64,000 nt of DNA from BP-133 sp040756995 (GCA_040756995.1 JBFLYK010000001.1:124001-188000), one strand, 5' to 3'; positions 1-9,440 are shown, numbered from the stretch's first letter. Translations and numbers: made by a program. Notes: generated by a model not told the origin, from the letters alone.

Positions 1-183
1 AAGCTCCACGCCTCGGAGGTGGCCAACCGCGCCGCCTCCCAGGCCGTCCAGATCCACGGCGGCTACGGGTACATGCGGGAATCGGCCATCGCCCGGTTCT
101 ACTGCGACGCCAAGATCCTCGAGATCGGCGAGGGCAGCAACGAGATCCAGCGCAACGTCATCGCCCGGGCCCTCGGCTGCTGA
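1..183 (+). CDS. Acyl-CoA dehydrogenase, C-terminal 60 residues (partial)
   Basis: The window opens inside an acyl-CoA dehydrogenase and only the last 60 codons before TGA are present. The C-terminal family signatures QIHGGYGYM and EGSNEIQR are visible; in this family these segments line the FAD pocket and the dimer interface. The enzyme would oxidise an acyl-CoA thioester to the trans-2-enoyl-CoA and pass electrons to ETF. The substrate cannot be judged from this fragment. A promoter-like sequence follows it, so the genes downstream are probably a separate transcription unit. Confidence 0.9.
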   Translation, partial: KLHASEVANRAASQAVQIHGGYGYMRESAIARFYCDAKILEIGEGSNEIQRNVIARALGC

Positions 184-215
184 CGACCGGGACCCGAAAC
201 TCCCTTTAGCCCCCC

Positions 216-243
216 TTGCGGTTCCCAGGGGGCATGGTATAGT
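216..243 (+). promoter_or_regulatory. Putative sigma-70-type promoter for the transporter cluster
   Basis: TTGCGG (216-221) and TATAGT (238-243) are separated by 16 bases in the gap after the acyl-CoA dehydrogenase. It would serve the envelope-protein gene at 292 and perhaps the whole transporter operon. The call rests on sequence resemblance only. Confidence 0.4.
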
Positions 244-291
244 TCTTTCATTGCGTCCGTCGAATGAATTCAAGACGCCGGCCGGGCCAGG

Positions 292-1722
292 ATGGACGCG
301 CTGTTTTGGTACGGCATGATCTTTTGGGGGGACGGTGAGACGAAGGTGCACCAGAAGCGACGGCTCCGGGTAGCGCCCTCCATCCTCGTCAAGTTCCGCC
401 ACCAGAGTCGTGGCGCCGTCTCACCTGCGACGGTGGGGTTGGTGCTTGCCGCCCTGTCGGTCGGTGGCCTGGTCGTCAAGGTCGCCAATGAGGTCCGCTC
501 CTCGGACGGCGCCACCCGGTCCGCGTCGGCCGCCGAGACGGCAGCCGCCAAGCGGCCACCCAGCGCCGACGACCTGGGTGCGGTGGCGTTCTACCGCGAC
601 GTCAAGCGCTCGATGTCGCCGCTGCTGAACAGCGCGCCGCTGCTGTCCGAACTCGTCCGCGAGGTCGCTTCAGGGCAGACGCCGGCCCCTACCGTCTCCG
701 GCGTGGCCCACGACTGGGCCGAGAGCTTCGCCACGACCCGCGACCTCGTCGGTCGACTCCAGCCTCGATCCGAGGGGAGCAGCGAGCAGCCATCGCTCTA
801 CCAGGCCCGTTCCCTGTACAGGCTGGGTGCGGCCCTCTACGTCGAGTCGGCGCGGGCGGTTCCCCACCTGGTGGCGGTGGCCGGTCGGACCGAGGCCCGG
901 CAGGAGGCACTCAAGGCGATCGCCCGGATGCAGCTGCTCGGTGACCGCGCTTTCGACGCCGGCAACCGTCTCCTCGCTGGTCGCGAGGTGAACGACCTCA
1001 CCGTCGGCATCCGCGTCGACCGCCTCCTTCCCTCGGAGGTCCCCGACTTCGCCGAACTCGGTCTCCAGGCGGAAGGCGGCCCCGCCGCCATCCGGGCCCC
1101 GGAGCCGGCCGACAGGAAGCCCGAACCGATCGCCTCCGACCGTTGGGTCGCAGATCACAGGGATGCCGTCTCGAGCGCAGTCGGCGTACTCCGGGACTCC
1201 ATCCCGTGGTTGTTGTCGGCACCGGGGGACGCCCCAAGCGAAGCCGTGCGGTCGGCGGCCGACAAGTTCGAAGGGCTCGCCCGGAGCCTCGGGGGCCCGC
1301 TTCCGTCGACCAGCGCCGCAGCCGAAGGTGTCCACAGTCTTCGCCTGGCGCTGCTCGTCGCATCGGAGTCGCTGCGCAGCCTCCCGCCGGACGGACCTGG
1401 CCTGGGGCGCGACGCGCAGCAGTCACAACGGTTGCGGCTGATCGCCGAGCAGTTCTGGGGGCTGGCCACCGACCTCTTGGTGTCCGGCCATGCGGGAACG
1501 CGTTCGCTCTACGGGCTTCCGCCCAATGGGTTGGACCCCGAGCTCCTGCGGGCGGGAGGAGTCTTCAACGGGCGTCCGCCGCCGCTTCGTCCGGGGGAGG
1601 ATCCCGGCAAGGACGTACCCAACGGCCTGCCTCCCGTCGCGCCGGCTCCCCAGCTTCGCCCGGGAGGCCCGGGGGGCGGTGCCGGGCAGGTGGGCCCGGC
1701 GCCAGGAACGGCGAGAAGTTAA
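292..1722 (+). CDS. Membrane-anchored protein of unknown function, first gene of the Liv-type cluster
   Basis: A 476-residue protein not recognised as a known family. A basic N-terminus is followed by one hydrophobic segment at about residues 45-64 and a long Ala/Arg/Leu-rich, probably helical, extracytoplasmic part. The last 60 residues are rich in Pro and Gly. ATG 292 has a poor ribosome site; GTG 346, in frame and just before the basic VHQKRR stretch, is an alternative that would shorten the protein by 18 residues. It ends 36 bases before the permease gene, so co-transcription with the importer is likely. A role as an accessory surface or cell-wall-interacting component is only inferred from position. 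Confidence 0.55.
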   Translation: MDALFWYGMIFWGDGETKVHQKRRLRVAPSILVKFRHQSRGAVSPATVGLVLAALSVGGLVVKVANEVRSSDGATRSASAAETAAAKRPPSADDLGAVAFYRDVKRSMSPLLNSAPLLSELVREVASGQTPAPTVSGVAHDWAESFATTRDLVGRLQPRSEGSSEQPSLYQARSLYRLGAALYVESARAVPHLVAVAGRTEARQEALKAIARMQLLGDRAFDAGNRLLAGREVNDLTVGIRVDRLLPSEVPDFAELGLQAEGGPAAIRAPEPADRKPEPIASDRWVADHRDAVSSAVGVLRDSIPWLLSAPGDAPSEAVRSAADKFEGLARSLGGPLPSTSAAAEGVHSLRLALLVASESLRSLPPDGPGLGRDAQQSQRLRLIAEQFWGLATDLLVSGHAGTRSLYGLPPNGLDPELLRAGGVFNGRPPPLRPGEDPGKDVPNGLPPVAPAPQLRPGGPGGGAGQVGPAPGTARS

Positions 1723-1758
1723 TCGGGGAACTCAGGCCGAAAGGATCAGAGGACGCTG

Positions 1759-3885
1759 ATGGAAATCTGGGTTCGGTTGCTGATTGCGGGGGTGATGGTG
1801 GGGTCTCTCTACGGCCTGGTGGCCGTGACCCTCACCTTGATGCTCCGCTCGAACGGCATCCTCTCGTTCGCCCACGCCGGCTTCGCCATGATGTCGGCCT
1901 ATGTCTACTTGAACCAAGTCTGTCCCAAAGACGTCGTCCAGAACCGTCCCTGCGGAGACCGGCTCATGTCTCCCGTGGTGGCGGCGGCGTTCGCCATTCT
2001 TCTGGCGGTCGTGGCCGCCTTGTTGGTGGAGCGGCTGGTGGCGCGACCCCTGGCCCGGGCTTCGGCCGCGTCCAAGGTGATCGGGACGGCCGCCGTCCTC
2101 GCCCTCATCAGCGGCATCATGCTGCAGATTTACGGCTCCCAGGGACGGGCGATTCCTGTGGAGATCCCCGGGCGGCACATCCTGCCCAAAGGCTCGATCG
2201 AAGTCGCCGGCGTCCTCGTCACCAAATCCCGGCTGTCGATCTTCATCATCTCCCTTCTGATCCTGACTCTCCTCGCGCTCGTGCTGCGCAGGAGCTGGTT
2301 CGGGCTCGGCGTGCGGGCGGCGGGGCAGCTTCCCGATGCGTCCCGCCTGATGGGCGTCAACCCAGTGGCGGTGTCACGCTTCAACTGGGCTCTCGGCGGC
2401 TTCCTGGCGGGGCTGGCCGGAGTCCTCATCGGCCCTCTGACCTCGATCAACGTCGGAACGTTCTCGTTCCTCCTGGTCAAGGCGGTGGCCGCCGTACTCA
2501 TCGGTGCTCTGGTCTCCCTCCCCCTGACCTTCGCGGGAGGCATCCTCGTCGGGATCGCCGAGGCCCTCGCCCCCCGCTTCTGGGCAACCCCGGGGGTGAG
2601 CGAGCTGGCCATTGCCGGGCTGGTGCTGACCATGCTCGTCCTGCTCAGCAGGAAGTTCGCCGTGGTGGGCTACACCGGCCCCGTCCAGCAGATCGGACCA
2701 GCCGGTCCCGTAGCAACGGCCGTGGCCAGGGGCCTCAATGCCTTCCGTGACCTCACCGGCAAGGTACCAAGACCGATCTGGGTCCTCGTCGGGCTCGGCG
2801 TGCTTGCCGCCCCCCTCCGGAGCGGCTACTTCGCCAGCATCGGGACGGTGGGCCTCTTCTACGGCTTGATGGCGCTCAGCGTCATCGTGATCACCGGCAC
2901 CACCGGCCAGCTCACGTTCATGCAGGCCGGCTTCGCCGCCGTGGGCGGCTTTGGAGTCACCACGGCCCTGGACAAGGGATGGGGAGTACCGGTGAGCATC
3001 GGCGTCGTGGTGGCCGCCTGCGTCGCCATCGGTATCCTGACGGGACTCATCTCCCTGCGTTTCCGCGGCCTCCAGTTCGCCATCGCCTCACTCGCCGTGG
3101 GGGCCGTACTCAGCGAGTTCGTGGTGACCCGCCCCTGGGTCAAACCCATCATGACCGACCCCCAATTGTTCGGGCGGAGCCTGCTCGAGTCGAAGTACCT
3201 CTACCAAGTGATGCTGGTGGCGGCGGTCATTGCGCTGGTTCTGGTGGGTAACGTTCGCCGTTCGGGCTGGGGTCGCACCCTCAACGCCATGCGGGAGATG
3301 CATACCCGAGTGGGTCACTTCGGCGTCGCCCCCATGCGGGCGGAGGTCGCCCTCCTGGGTATCTCGGCCGGGGTGGCCGGCTTGGCCGGCGCCTTCTTCG
3401 CCATCACCATCACGGCGGTCGAAACGGGGCAGTTCGTGCCCCTCGTGTCGGTGACGATCGTCCTCACGGCCGTGGTCGGCGGAATGCGGTCGCTGTGGGG
3501 TGCGGTGATCGCCGCGCTGGTCTTCGGCCCCGGCCAGGAGGTCATCGGCCGGATCTTCTCGACGGGTTCGGCCAATGCCATTCCCCAGATCGCCAGCGCC
3601 TCGCTGGCCCTTGTGCTCATCGTGGCCCTGCCCAACGGATTGTCGTCCCTCTTCGAGTGGGCCCGTGAGGTGGTCGCCCGAGCCCCCGATGGCCCCGAGG
3701 CGGCCCGGTTCCGTGGACTGCCGGTGCCCCTGCTGACGGCTCCGCCCGCCTGGATCGGCGCCAACGGCGGGAGTGGACGACCGGCGGCGGGCAACGGGGC
3801 CGGTGGCACCGGCTCACGCGATCGGAGCGACGGCGAGGCTGGGCCTGACCGTGAAGTACCGCCACTCCCGGAGCGGAGACGGTGA
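1759..3885 (+). CDS. Fused LivH-LivM branched-chain-type ABC permease
   Basis: A 708-residue polytopic membrane protein that is a head-to-tail fusion of two permeases. Residues 1 to about 310 look like LivH (YGLVAVTLTLMLRSNGILSF near the start). Residues about 340-635 look like LivM (LMALSVIVITGTTGQLTF). The two normally separate proteins form the transmembrane channel of HAAT-family importers for branched-chain amino acids, amides or aromatic acids. A Gly/Pro/Arg-rich tail of about 70 residues follows the last membrane segment. LivG, LivF and a binding protein lie downstream, so the import complex is complete. The substrate is unknown; the catabolic neighbourhood allows an organic acid. Confidence 0.9.
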   Translation: MEIWVRLLIAGVMVGSLYGLVAVTLTLMLRSNGILSFAHAGFAMMSAYVYLNQVCPKDVVQNRPCGDRLMSPVVAAAFAILLAVVAALLVERLVARPLARASAASKVIGTAAVLALISGIMLQIYGSQGRAIPVEIPGRHILPKGSIEVAGVLVTKSRLSIFIISLLILTLLALVLRRSWFGLGVRAAGQLPDASRLMGVNPVAVSRFNWALGGFLAGLAGVLIGPLTSINVGTFSFLLVKAVAAVLIGALVSLPLTFAGGILVGIAEALAPRFWATPGVSELAIAGLVLTMLVLLSRKFAVVGYTGPVQQIGPAGPVATAVARGLNAFRDLTGKVPRPIWVLVGLGVLAAPLRSGYFASIGTVGLFYGLMALSVIVITGTTGQLTFMQAGFAAVGGFGVTTALDKGWGVPVSIGVVVAACVAIGILTGLISLRFRGLQFAIASLAVGAVLSEFVVTRPWVKPIMTDPQLFGRSLLESKYLYQVMLVAAVIALVLVGNVRRSGWGRTLNAMREMHTRVGHFGVAPMRAEVALLGISAGVAGLAGAFFAITITAVETGQFVPLVSVTIVLTAVVGGMRSLWGAVIAALVFGPGQEVIGRIFSTGSANAIPQIASASLALVLIVALPNGLSSLFEWAREVVARAPDGPEAARFRGLPVPLLTAPPAWIGANGGSGRPAAGNGAGGTGSRDRSDGEAGPDREVPPLPERRR

Positions 3886-3959
3886 GCACGAGGGTTCGAT
3901 ACCGGCAACGACGACAGCAACCCCCTCGAACGGGGAGTTCGCAACGAGTGGAGGCATGA

Positions 3960-5555
3960 ATGAGCGCTCCTGTCGGAAACCACACGAGACGATGGGTTCG
4001 TGGTGTTGGCGTGGCCGCCGCGGTGATGGTCCTCGGCCTGATGACGATGGCCGGTGCCGGTGCCCAGACCTCGGACGAGTCTGAGTCTGCTCCCGCTCCC
4101 ATTACCGGCGAGCTGGGCGGATTCGACGGCACTGCCGTGGGCGGCGTCGTGGACTTCCAGGTCCTGTATCCCGACGTATTCGTCTACCGGGCCCAGGGAG
4201 GCGTGCTGGAGTCGACCGCCCAGGCGTCGGGGTCAGGCAATGCCAAGGGAGTGGCCGGTGCCCTCCCCATTCCCCTGCTGTACCAGGGCTCGGCGCTGTT
4301 CCCCGCCGCCGACCCGATCACCGGTACGCCCATCCCGGAACAGTTCAAGCAGGGCTACGAGAAGATCAATTTTCAGAAGATGCCCAACCAGTGTAGGAGC
4401 GAGTACCCCGACATCTACGGAGAGGGCAACGACGAGCGCTACTGCGGCGGTCCCGCCCAGGACGACCCGGCCCTCGGGTTCACCGCCGCCACGGTCAACG
4501 GACACAGCAAGTCCTCCGGCGACCCCGACGATCCCATGAAGACCAAGGTGGTCTCCACGTCGCGCGGCAACGACATCTCGATCCCCTCTCTGCAGGCCAC
4601 GATCCACAACGCGTGGGCCCAGGCCACTTCGGGTGTCAACGCCCAGGGCGTGCCGGCCAGTGAGAGCGTGGTCGAGATGGACGGCGTGGCCATCCTCGGC
4701 GGACTGATCCAGCTGAACGATCTGAAGTCCAAGGCGGTGGCCGAGAGTGACGGCACCGACGCCGGCACGAAGACGACCACATCCTTCAGCCTGGGATCCG
4801 CCAGCGTGGCCGGGGTCCCGGTGCTGATCGGCCGGGACGGGGTGTCGGTGCATGATCAAGCACTGGCGAAGGGCGAGTCGGTGCAGGAGGCGACGAAGCA
4901 GGTCAGCGACGCCCTCAACGCCGCCGACATCCGCATCCGCCTCGCTCCCGCACCGGTTACCAACAAGGTGGGGAGCCAGTCCTTCACCTCCATCACCGGG
5001 GTTGAGGTCGTCCAGCAGGGTGAGACGGGGCGAAGGTCTGATTCCTACTACCGGTTCGGGTACGCGGCCGCGTCGATCAGTGCCGTGCAGAGCCTCAGCA
5101 GCGGCTTGGGAGGCGAGTCGGGTGGCACGAGCGAGTCGGGAGTCAGCCCGTATGACTCGAGCTCGGGGTCCACGACGACGGACACCGACACGTTCGCCGG
5201 TGACGGGAGCGAAGGTTCGTCCTTCAGCGACGTCACTTCGGATACCGGGACCGCGACCTTCGACGACACCCTGACCACGGACTCCTCCACGGGGGCGTTC
5301 GAAGGGGACGCGGGCGCCTTCGCCGCGGAGCCCGTGGGCGGCGGAGCCGAGCCGGGTGCCGAAGGCACGCCATCCATGCCGTCCACCGGCGAGGAGGTGG
5401 CGATCGACACAGGACCGGTTTCCGACGCCGTCCCGCCACTGCCGGCCACCTTGGCGACGCTTCCGTCGGCCGACGTGAAGAATCTCGCTTCCGCGCTTCT
5501 GGCCCTGGCCGTGGTGTGCGCCGCCGTGTTACCGCTCCGCCGGCTCGTGCGCTGA
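3960..5555 (+). CDS. Secreted, C-terminally anchored protein of unknown function
   Basis: A 531-residue protein with a signal peptide (basic residues, then VGVAAAVMVLGLMTMAGAGA, probable cleavage after AGAGAQ). It ends in a membrane segment (ASALLALAVVCAAVLPL) followed by RRLVR, as in C-terminally anchored surface proteins. The middle is polar and beta-prone. A Ser/Thr/Asp/Gly-rich low-complexity stretch (about 375-480) looks like a wall-spanning stalk. An MPSTGEE sequence recalls a sortase motif but lies about 30 residues before the membrane segment, so sortase anchoring is doubtful. ATG 3960 has GGAGG five bases upstream. Being between permease and ATPase genes suggests an accessory role in uptake or envelope attachment. 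Confidence 0.6.
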   Translation: MSAPVGNHTRRWVRGVGVAAAVMVLGLMTMAGAGAQTSDESESAPAPITGELGGFDGTAVGGVVDFQVLYPDVFVYRAQGGVLESTAQASGSGNAKGVAGALPIPLLYQGSALFPAADPITGTPIPEQFKQGYEKINFQKMPNQCRSEYPDIYGEGNDERYCGGPAQDDPALGFTAATVNGHSKSSGDPDDPMKTKVVSTSRGNDISIPSLQATIHNAWAQATSGVNAQGVPASESVVEMDGVAILGGLIQLNDLKSKAVAESDGTDAGTKTTTSFSLGSASVAGVPVLIGRDGVSVHDQALAKGESVQEATKQVSDALNAADIRIRLAPAPVTNKVGSQSFTSITGVEVVQQGETGRRSDSYYRFGYAAASISAVQSLSSGLGGESGGTSESGVSPYDSSSGSTTTDTDTFAGDGSEGSSFSDVTSDTGTATFDDTLTTDSSTGAFEGDAGAFAAEPVGGGAEPGAEGTPSMPSTGEEVAIDTGPVSDAVPPLPATLATLPSADVKNLASALLALAVVCAAVLPLRRLVR

Positions 5556-5603
5556 TCGCCAGCGCGGCGCCGAAGAAACTGATCAAGAGAGGACGGATCT
5601 GCC

Positions 5604-5993
5604 ATGGCGAAAGAAGTGACCCTCCAGAACCACCCGCTGCTCGACGAACGGGGAAAGGAGGCCATCCTGCCCCCGAGCGAAAGCGGCCGCAGCGGAGGCC
5701 GTTCCCTTCGGGGATTCGACTGGCGACAGGTGGCGGGTGTCCTCCTGATCGCCGGTGGCCTGCTGGCGGTGGTGGCGGGGTGGATCGGCGTGACCGGCAC
5801 CAGCATCACCGCCGACCAGTTGTCCTACATCGGGTCGGGGGGGCTGCTCGGGGTGGCCCTCATCGCCCTGGGAGTGGTGCTCCTCGTGTCGTACGAGCAT
5901 CTGCGTGATCGATCGGCGATGGCGGAGCTGTCGGAGCGACTCGGACTGCTCGAGGAAGGGCTGGCCGGAAGGTTCCGCGGCGGGGATCGCTAG
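5604..5993 (+). CDS. Small membrane protein with two TM segments
   Basis: A 129-residue protein of unknown family. A polar N-terminal 45 residues is followed by two hydrophobic helices (VAGVLLIAGGLLAVVAGWIG and LLGVALIALGVVLLVSYEHL) and a charged, probably coiled-coil tail (AMAELSERLGLLEEGLAGR). It sits 48 bases after the surface-protein gene and 55 bases before livG. With the proteins at 292 and 3960 it makes a set of three envelope proteins embedded in the transporter operon. No catalytic motif is visible. Confidence 0.6.
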   Translation: MAKEVTLQNHPLLDERGKEAILPPSESGRSGGRSLRGFDWRQVAGVLLIAGGLLAVVAGWIGVTGTSITADQLSYIGSGGLLGVALIALGVVLLVSYEHLRDRSAMAELSERLGLLEEGLAGRFRGGDR

Positions 5994-6048
5994 AGATCGA
6001 CCGAACCGTAGCTGGGATCGACGAAGAGTGGAGAAGAGGTACGAAAGC

Positions 6049-6888
6049 GTGAGCATCGCCGCGAAACAGTCCACGAGAACGAGCGACGGTGCCGCCCCGG
6101 ATTCGACGATGGGGCGGTCGGTCCTCCTGGGCGTCGAGGATGTCACGGTGCGGTTCGGTGGCGTGGTGGCCAACAACCACGTGACCCTGAACTGCCGGGA
6201 AGGGGAGATCACCGCGCTCCTCGGGCCCAATGGGGCGGGCAAGACCACGATGTTCGACGTCATCACCGGCGCCCGTCGGCCGATGACGGGCGGGGTGACC
6301 TTCAACGGGAACGACATCACCCGGCTCCCACCCCAACGTCGTGCGCATCTGGGTATCGCCCGAACGTTCCAGAATCTGTCGCTGGCCCGCGAACTCTCGG
6401 TCTACGAGAACGTTTGGCTGGGCGCGGCCCGGTTCCGGAACTACGGGCCGATCTCGGCCATGCTCGCCCTCCCCCACGTCCGCAAGAACGACCGGGCATT
6501 ACGAGACATCACCCTCCATGCCCTCGACGTCGTGGGGCTGACGGAAATCGCCGACATGCGAGCCGGGGACCTTCCCTTCGGTGATCTGCACCGGGTCGAG
6601 ATCGCCCGGGCCCTCGCCCTCGGCCCCACCATGTTCATGCTGGACGAGCCGTCCGCCGGCATGGACGGCGCCGAAACGTTGCAGCTGGCCAACGCCCTCC
6701 TGCGCATCCGCGACCAGTGGGGCATCTCCATTCTGGTCGTGGAACACGACCTCGACTTCGTCCGGCTCGTGGCCGACCGTGCCTGGGTCCTCGACTTCGG
6801 CGAAGTGATCAGTGGCGGGCCCATCGACGCCGTACTTGACGACCCGCGGGTGCACCAGGCCTACCTGGGGACGGTGGATCATGCTTGA
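6049..6888 (+). CDS. livG: Branched-chain-type ABC transporter ATPase, LivG
   Basis: A 279-residue ABC ATPase. Walker A is GPNGAGKT at about residues 59-66 and Walker B is MFMLDEPS, with the H-loop at VVEHD. The LivG-type insertion after the Q-loop (FQNLSLARELSVYENVWLGA) separates it from LivF. The start is GTG 6049, chosen because GAGG lies nine bases upstream; an in-frame upstream reading from 5905 is unlikely because it would overlap the preceding gene. The ABC signature is unusual: LPFGDLHRVEIARALA in place of the usual LSYGQQRRLEIARALA, so the Ser/Gly/Gln residues that touch ATP are partly replaced. It overlaps livF by eight bases. Confidence 0.9.
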   Translation: MSIAAKQSTRTSDGAAPDSTMGRSVLLGVEDVTVRFGGVVANNHVTLNCREGEITALLGPNGAGKTTMFDVITGARRPMTGGVTFNGNDITRLPPQRRAHLGIARTFQNLSLARELSVYENVWLGAARFRNYGPISAMLALPHVRKNDRALRDITLHALDVVGLTEIADMRAGDLPFGDLHRVEIARALALGPTMFMLDEPSAGMDGAETLQLANALLRIRDQWGISILVVEHDLDFVRLVADRAWVLDFGEVISGGPIDAVLDDPRVHQAYLGTVDHA

Positions 6889-7624
6889 ACTGCAGGGAAT
6901 GTCCGCCGCCTACGGCGAAGTCAGAGCCGTTCGGAACCTGACGATGACCGTGGCACCGGGCGAATCAGTGGCCCTCATCGGCCGGAACGGTGCCGGGAAG
7001 ACGACGACGCTGCGGGTTGTGGCGGGAGTGATCCAGCCGGCGACCGGGGATGTCCGGTGGGACGGCGAGAGCATCGTGGGCCTCGACCCCGAGCGCCGGG
7101 TCCGGAAGGGCATCGTCCTCGTCCCCGAGGGACGGGGAATCTTCCCGGGGCTCACGGTGGAAGAGAACCTGCGCATGGGAGCGTTCTGGCGACGTCCCCG
7201 GCCCTCCGAGGTCCGCAAGGACATGCAGGCGATCTACGAAGATCTGCCCGTGCTCGCCGCCCGACGGGGACAGGCGGCGGGAAGCATGTCGGGTGGGGAG
7301 CAACAGATGCTCGCCATCGGACGCGGTCTCATGAGTGAGCCGAAGATTCTCCTCCTCGATGAGCCGTCCCTCGGGCTTTCTCCCCAGATGGTGGATGCGC
7401 TGTACGAACTGCTGCGCCGGATCAAGGAACGGGGCGTGAGCTTCGTCCTGGTCGAGCAGTACGTCCCCTTGGCGCTCGAGTTGTGTGACCGGGCCATCGG
7501 TCTGAAGAAGGGCGTGGTGGCCTTCGCCGGCCGGGCGGACGAGGTGGCTCAGGACCACCTGACCGAGGTCTACATGGGCGGCGCCACCCTGGAGGAGGAG
7601 GCCAAGGAAATCATCGGCACCTGA
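6881..7624 (+). CDS. livF: Branched-chain-type ABC transporter ATPase, LivF
   Basis: A 247-residue ABC ATPase of the LivF type. Walker A is GRNGAGKTT, the signature is canonical (SMSGGEQQMLAIGRGLM), Walker B is ILLLDEPSLGLSP, and the switch His is replaced by Gln in VEQYVP, as is usual for LivF. ATG 6881 overlaps the end of livG by eight bases, which points to translational coupling. It pairs with LivG, whose signature is degenerate, so the LivF signature may provide the main competent ATP site; that asymmetry is an inference. Confidence 0.93.
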   Translation: MLELQGMSAAYGEVRAVRNLTMTVAPGESVALIGRNGAGKTTTLRVVAGVIQPATGDVRWDGESIVGLDPERRVRKGIVLVPEGRGIFPGLTVEENLRMGAFWRRPRPSEVRKDMQAIYEDLPVLAARRGQAAGSMSGGEQQMLAIGRGLMSEPKILLLDEPSLGLSPQMVDALYELLRRIKERGVSFVLVEQYVPLALELCDRAIGLKKGVVAFAGRADEVAQDHLTEVYMGGATLEEEAKEIIGT

Positions 7625-7690
7625 GCAGCACCATCGGCACCCAACAACGTCGAAAACAACAGACGCAGACCTTGAAGGAGGTTGCTGGGA

Positions 7691-9412
7691 ATGAGACCAC
7701 GGGAATCCACGAGCATCTATCTGGCGGTACTGGCGGCGGTGAGCCTGCTGGCCGGGGCCTGCGCGTCCCGGTCTTCGGATCAGGCGGCCACCACCGGTGC
7801 GCCAGGCGCCCTCCAGCAACCGTCGGGGTCGCCGATCCAGGAGGAAGCGCCCCAAGCGGCGGAGACCGCTCCAGACACGTCGGCGTCTCCCGCCACGCCG
7901 GCGGAAACCCCGGCGGACTCGGGCGCGTCCAGTGCGCCGACCGGAGGGGCCTCCCCCGCAACACCGAAGGCACCGAGCGGGGCTGGCGCCCAAGCCCCCA
8001 AGACCAAGGGCGGCGCTGCGGCCGGCACGAAGAACCCCACCCCAGCTGCCCAAGGCCAAAAGGCGCCGAACGCCCCGTCCGGTGGTTCCTCGGGCGGCGG
8101 CTCCGCGTCGGCGCCGTCCGGCGGGTCGAAGAGTAACCCTACCGATGCCATCACGGTCACGGGGCCGAACTCCCAGGGCGTGACCGACAAGGAGATCAAG
8201 GTGGGCGTCCTCGCCCCCCTCTCGGGGTACGCCGCGTTTCTCGGTGAGGTTGAGGTTGACGCCGTCAAGGCCTTCCTGTTCGACGCCAACGCCAAGGGAG
8301 GCGCCAAGGGCAAGCAGTACCGGGTCGTCGTGGCCGACACCCGCTTCGAGCCGGCCACCGAGGCGGTGGGCGCCCGCCGTCTGGTCGAACAGGAGAAGGT
8401 GTTCGCCCTGTTCACCACCTTCTCCGACACCATCGGCCCGTACGTCGCCTCCAAGGGCATTCCCAACTTTGCCTTCGGAATCGTGCCCCCCGCCTTCTCC
8501 TCGAAGTACCCGACCATCTATCCCGTAGGTCTGGACACCGTCGACTCGATCACGACGATGGCCTACACGCTGACCCAGGTGCTGAAGAAGCCCATCAAGT
8601 CAGTGGCCATCGCCTACGGGACCCAGAACATCGCCTGGGGTCAGTGGGCCGACTACGCCAAGAAGGCCTGGGAACAATTCGGCGTGCAAGTGAAGAGCAT
8701 GGACCGCTTCAACGTATCCGACGGTGACTGCACCCAGCTCGTGCTCAAGATCCAGAACCTGAACGTGGACTTCTGGCAGGTCGGCAACAGTCTCGGGTGG
8801 CCCCTGTGCGGGCAGGCCATGCACCGCCAGGGCTACAGGCCTCCGCAGGGATTCGGAGGGCCGTACACCGATGACATCAACTGGGGCAACCAGATGGGCC
8901 CGGGCTACGACGGCGTCTTCGCCATGACCAACGGGGTGTCACTCCAGCCCGACCGCAAGGGAACGCCGTGGCCCTACGACCCCAGTGGGGTGGCTCCCGC
9001 GGTTGACCACTACATGGACTCGATGAAGAAGTACAGCCCCAAGAGCGGCACGCTCACCGACATGGAGGGCATCTGGCCCCAGAGCTTCTGGGCTCAGGCG
9101 AAGGCGCTCCACGAGGCCGTCCTCCGCCAGACCGACGCCATCACCTGGGAAGGCGTCAACAAGTGGCTCCAGGCCCAGAAGAACTGGAGCTCCGGAATCG
9201 TCAGCCCGGGGAGCTTCGCCCCCAACTGCAAGACGAATGGCGTCCAGACGTACATCTACTCCTACAAGTGGAACGCCCAGGCCAACAGCGTGGAAGAAAC
9301 CGATTGGAAGCCCTACGGCGGGGTGGTCAAAGTCCCGACCGAGGTGAAGAACAAGGTCATGCCGGGCGGTGGCGACTGCTACCTCACGGCCTACGCCGAT
9401 GCCAAACTCTAG
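7691..9412 (+). CDS. Periplasmic-type substrate-binding lipoprotein of the Liv-type importer
   Basis: A 573-residue protein with a lipoprotein signal peptide ending LLAGAC, with the lipid-attachment Cys at about residue 24. A long Ala/Pro/Ser/Thr/Gly-rich linker of about 120 residues precedes a Peripla_BP_6-like domain that opens with KEIKVGVLAPLSGYAAFLGE. ATG 7691 is chosen because AAGGAGG lies nine bases upstream; the TTG nine bases earlier would put that site too close. The linker is longer than usual and would lift the binding domain well above the membrane. It is the last gene of the cluster, followed by a strong terminator. The ligand is not predictable. Confidence 0.9.
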   Translation: MRPRESTSIYLAVLAAVSLLAGACASRSSDQAATTGAPGALQQPSGSPIQEEAPQAAETAPDTSASPATPAETPADSGASSAPTGGASPATPKAPSGAGAQAPKTKGGAAAGTKNPTPAAQGQKAPNAPSGGSSGGGSASAPSGGSKSNPTDAITVTGPNSQGVTDKEIKVGVLAPLSGYAAFLGEVEVDAVKAFLFDANAKGGAKGKQYRVVVADTRFEPATEAVGARRLVEQEKVFALFTTFSDTIGPYVASKGIPNFAFGIVPPAFSSKYPTIYPVGLDTVDSITTMAYTLTQVLKKPIKSVAIAYGTQNIAWGQWADYAKKAWEQFGVQVKSMDRFNVSDGDCTQLVLKIQNLNVDFWQVGNSLGWPLCGQAMHRQGYRPPQGFGGPYTDDINWGNQMGPGYDGVFAMTNGVSLQPDRKGTPWPYDPSGVAPAVDHYMDSMKKYSPKSGTLTDMEGIWPQSFWAQAKALHEAVLRQTDAITWEGVNKWLQAQKNWSSGIVSPGSFAPNCKTNGVQTYIYSYKWNAQANSVEETDWKPYGGVVKVPTEVKNKVMPGGGDCYLTAYADAKL

Positions 9413-9440
9413 ACAGGCGGACGAGCCTTTGGAATGAACC

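Noticed and set aside
1143..2750. A 535-codon plus-strand reading across the first envelope gene and LivHM
   Set aside because: It is a shadow frame: very Arg/Gly/Pro-rich, with no motifs, and both genes it crosses have better-supported frames.
5378..5396. MPSTGEE in the secreted protein as a sortase (LPXTG) signal
   Set aside because: A sortase motif should sit directly before the C-terminal membrane helix. Here about 30 residues intervene and the first Leu is missing.
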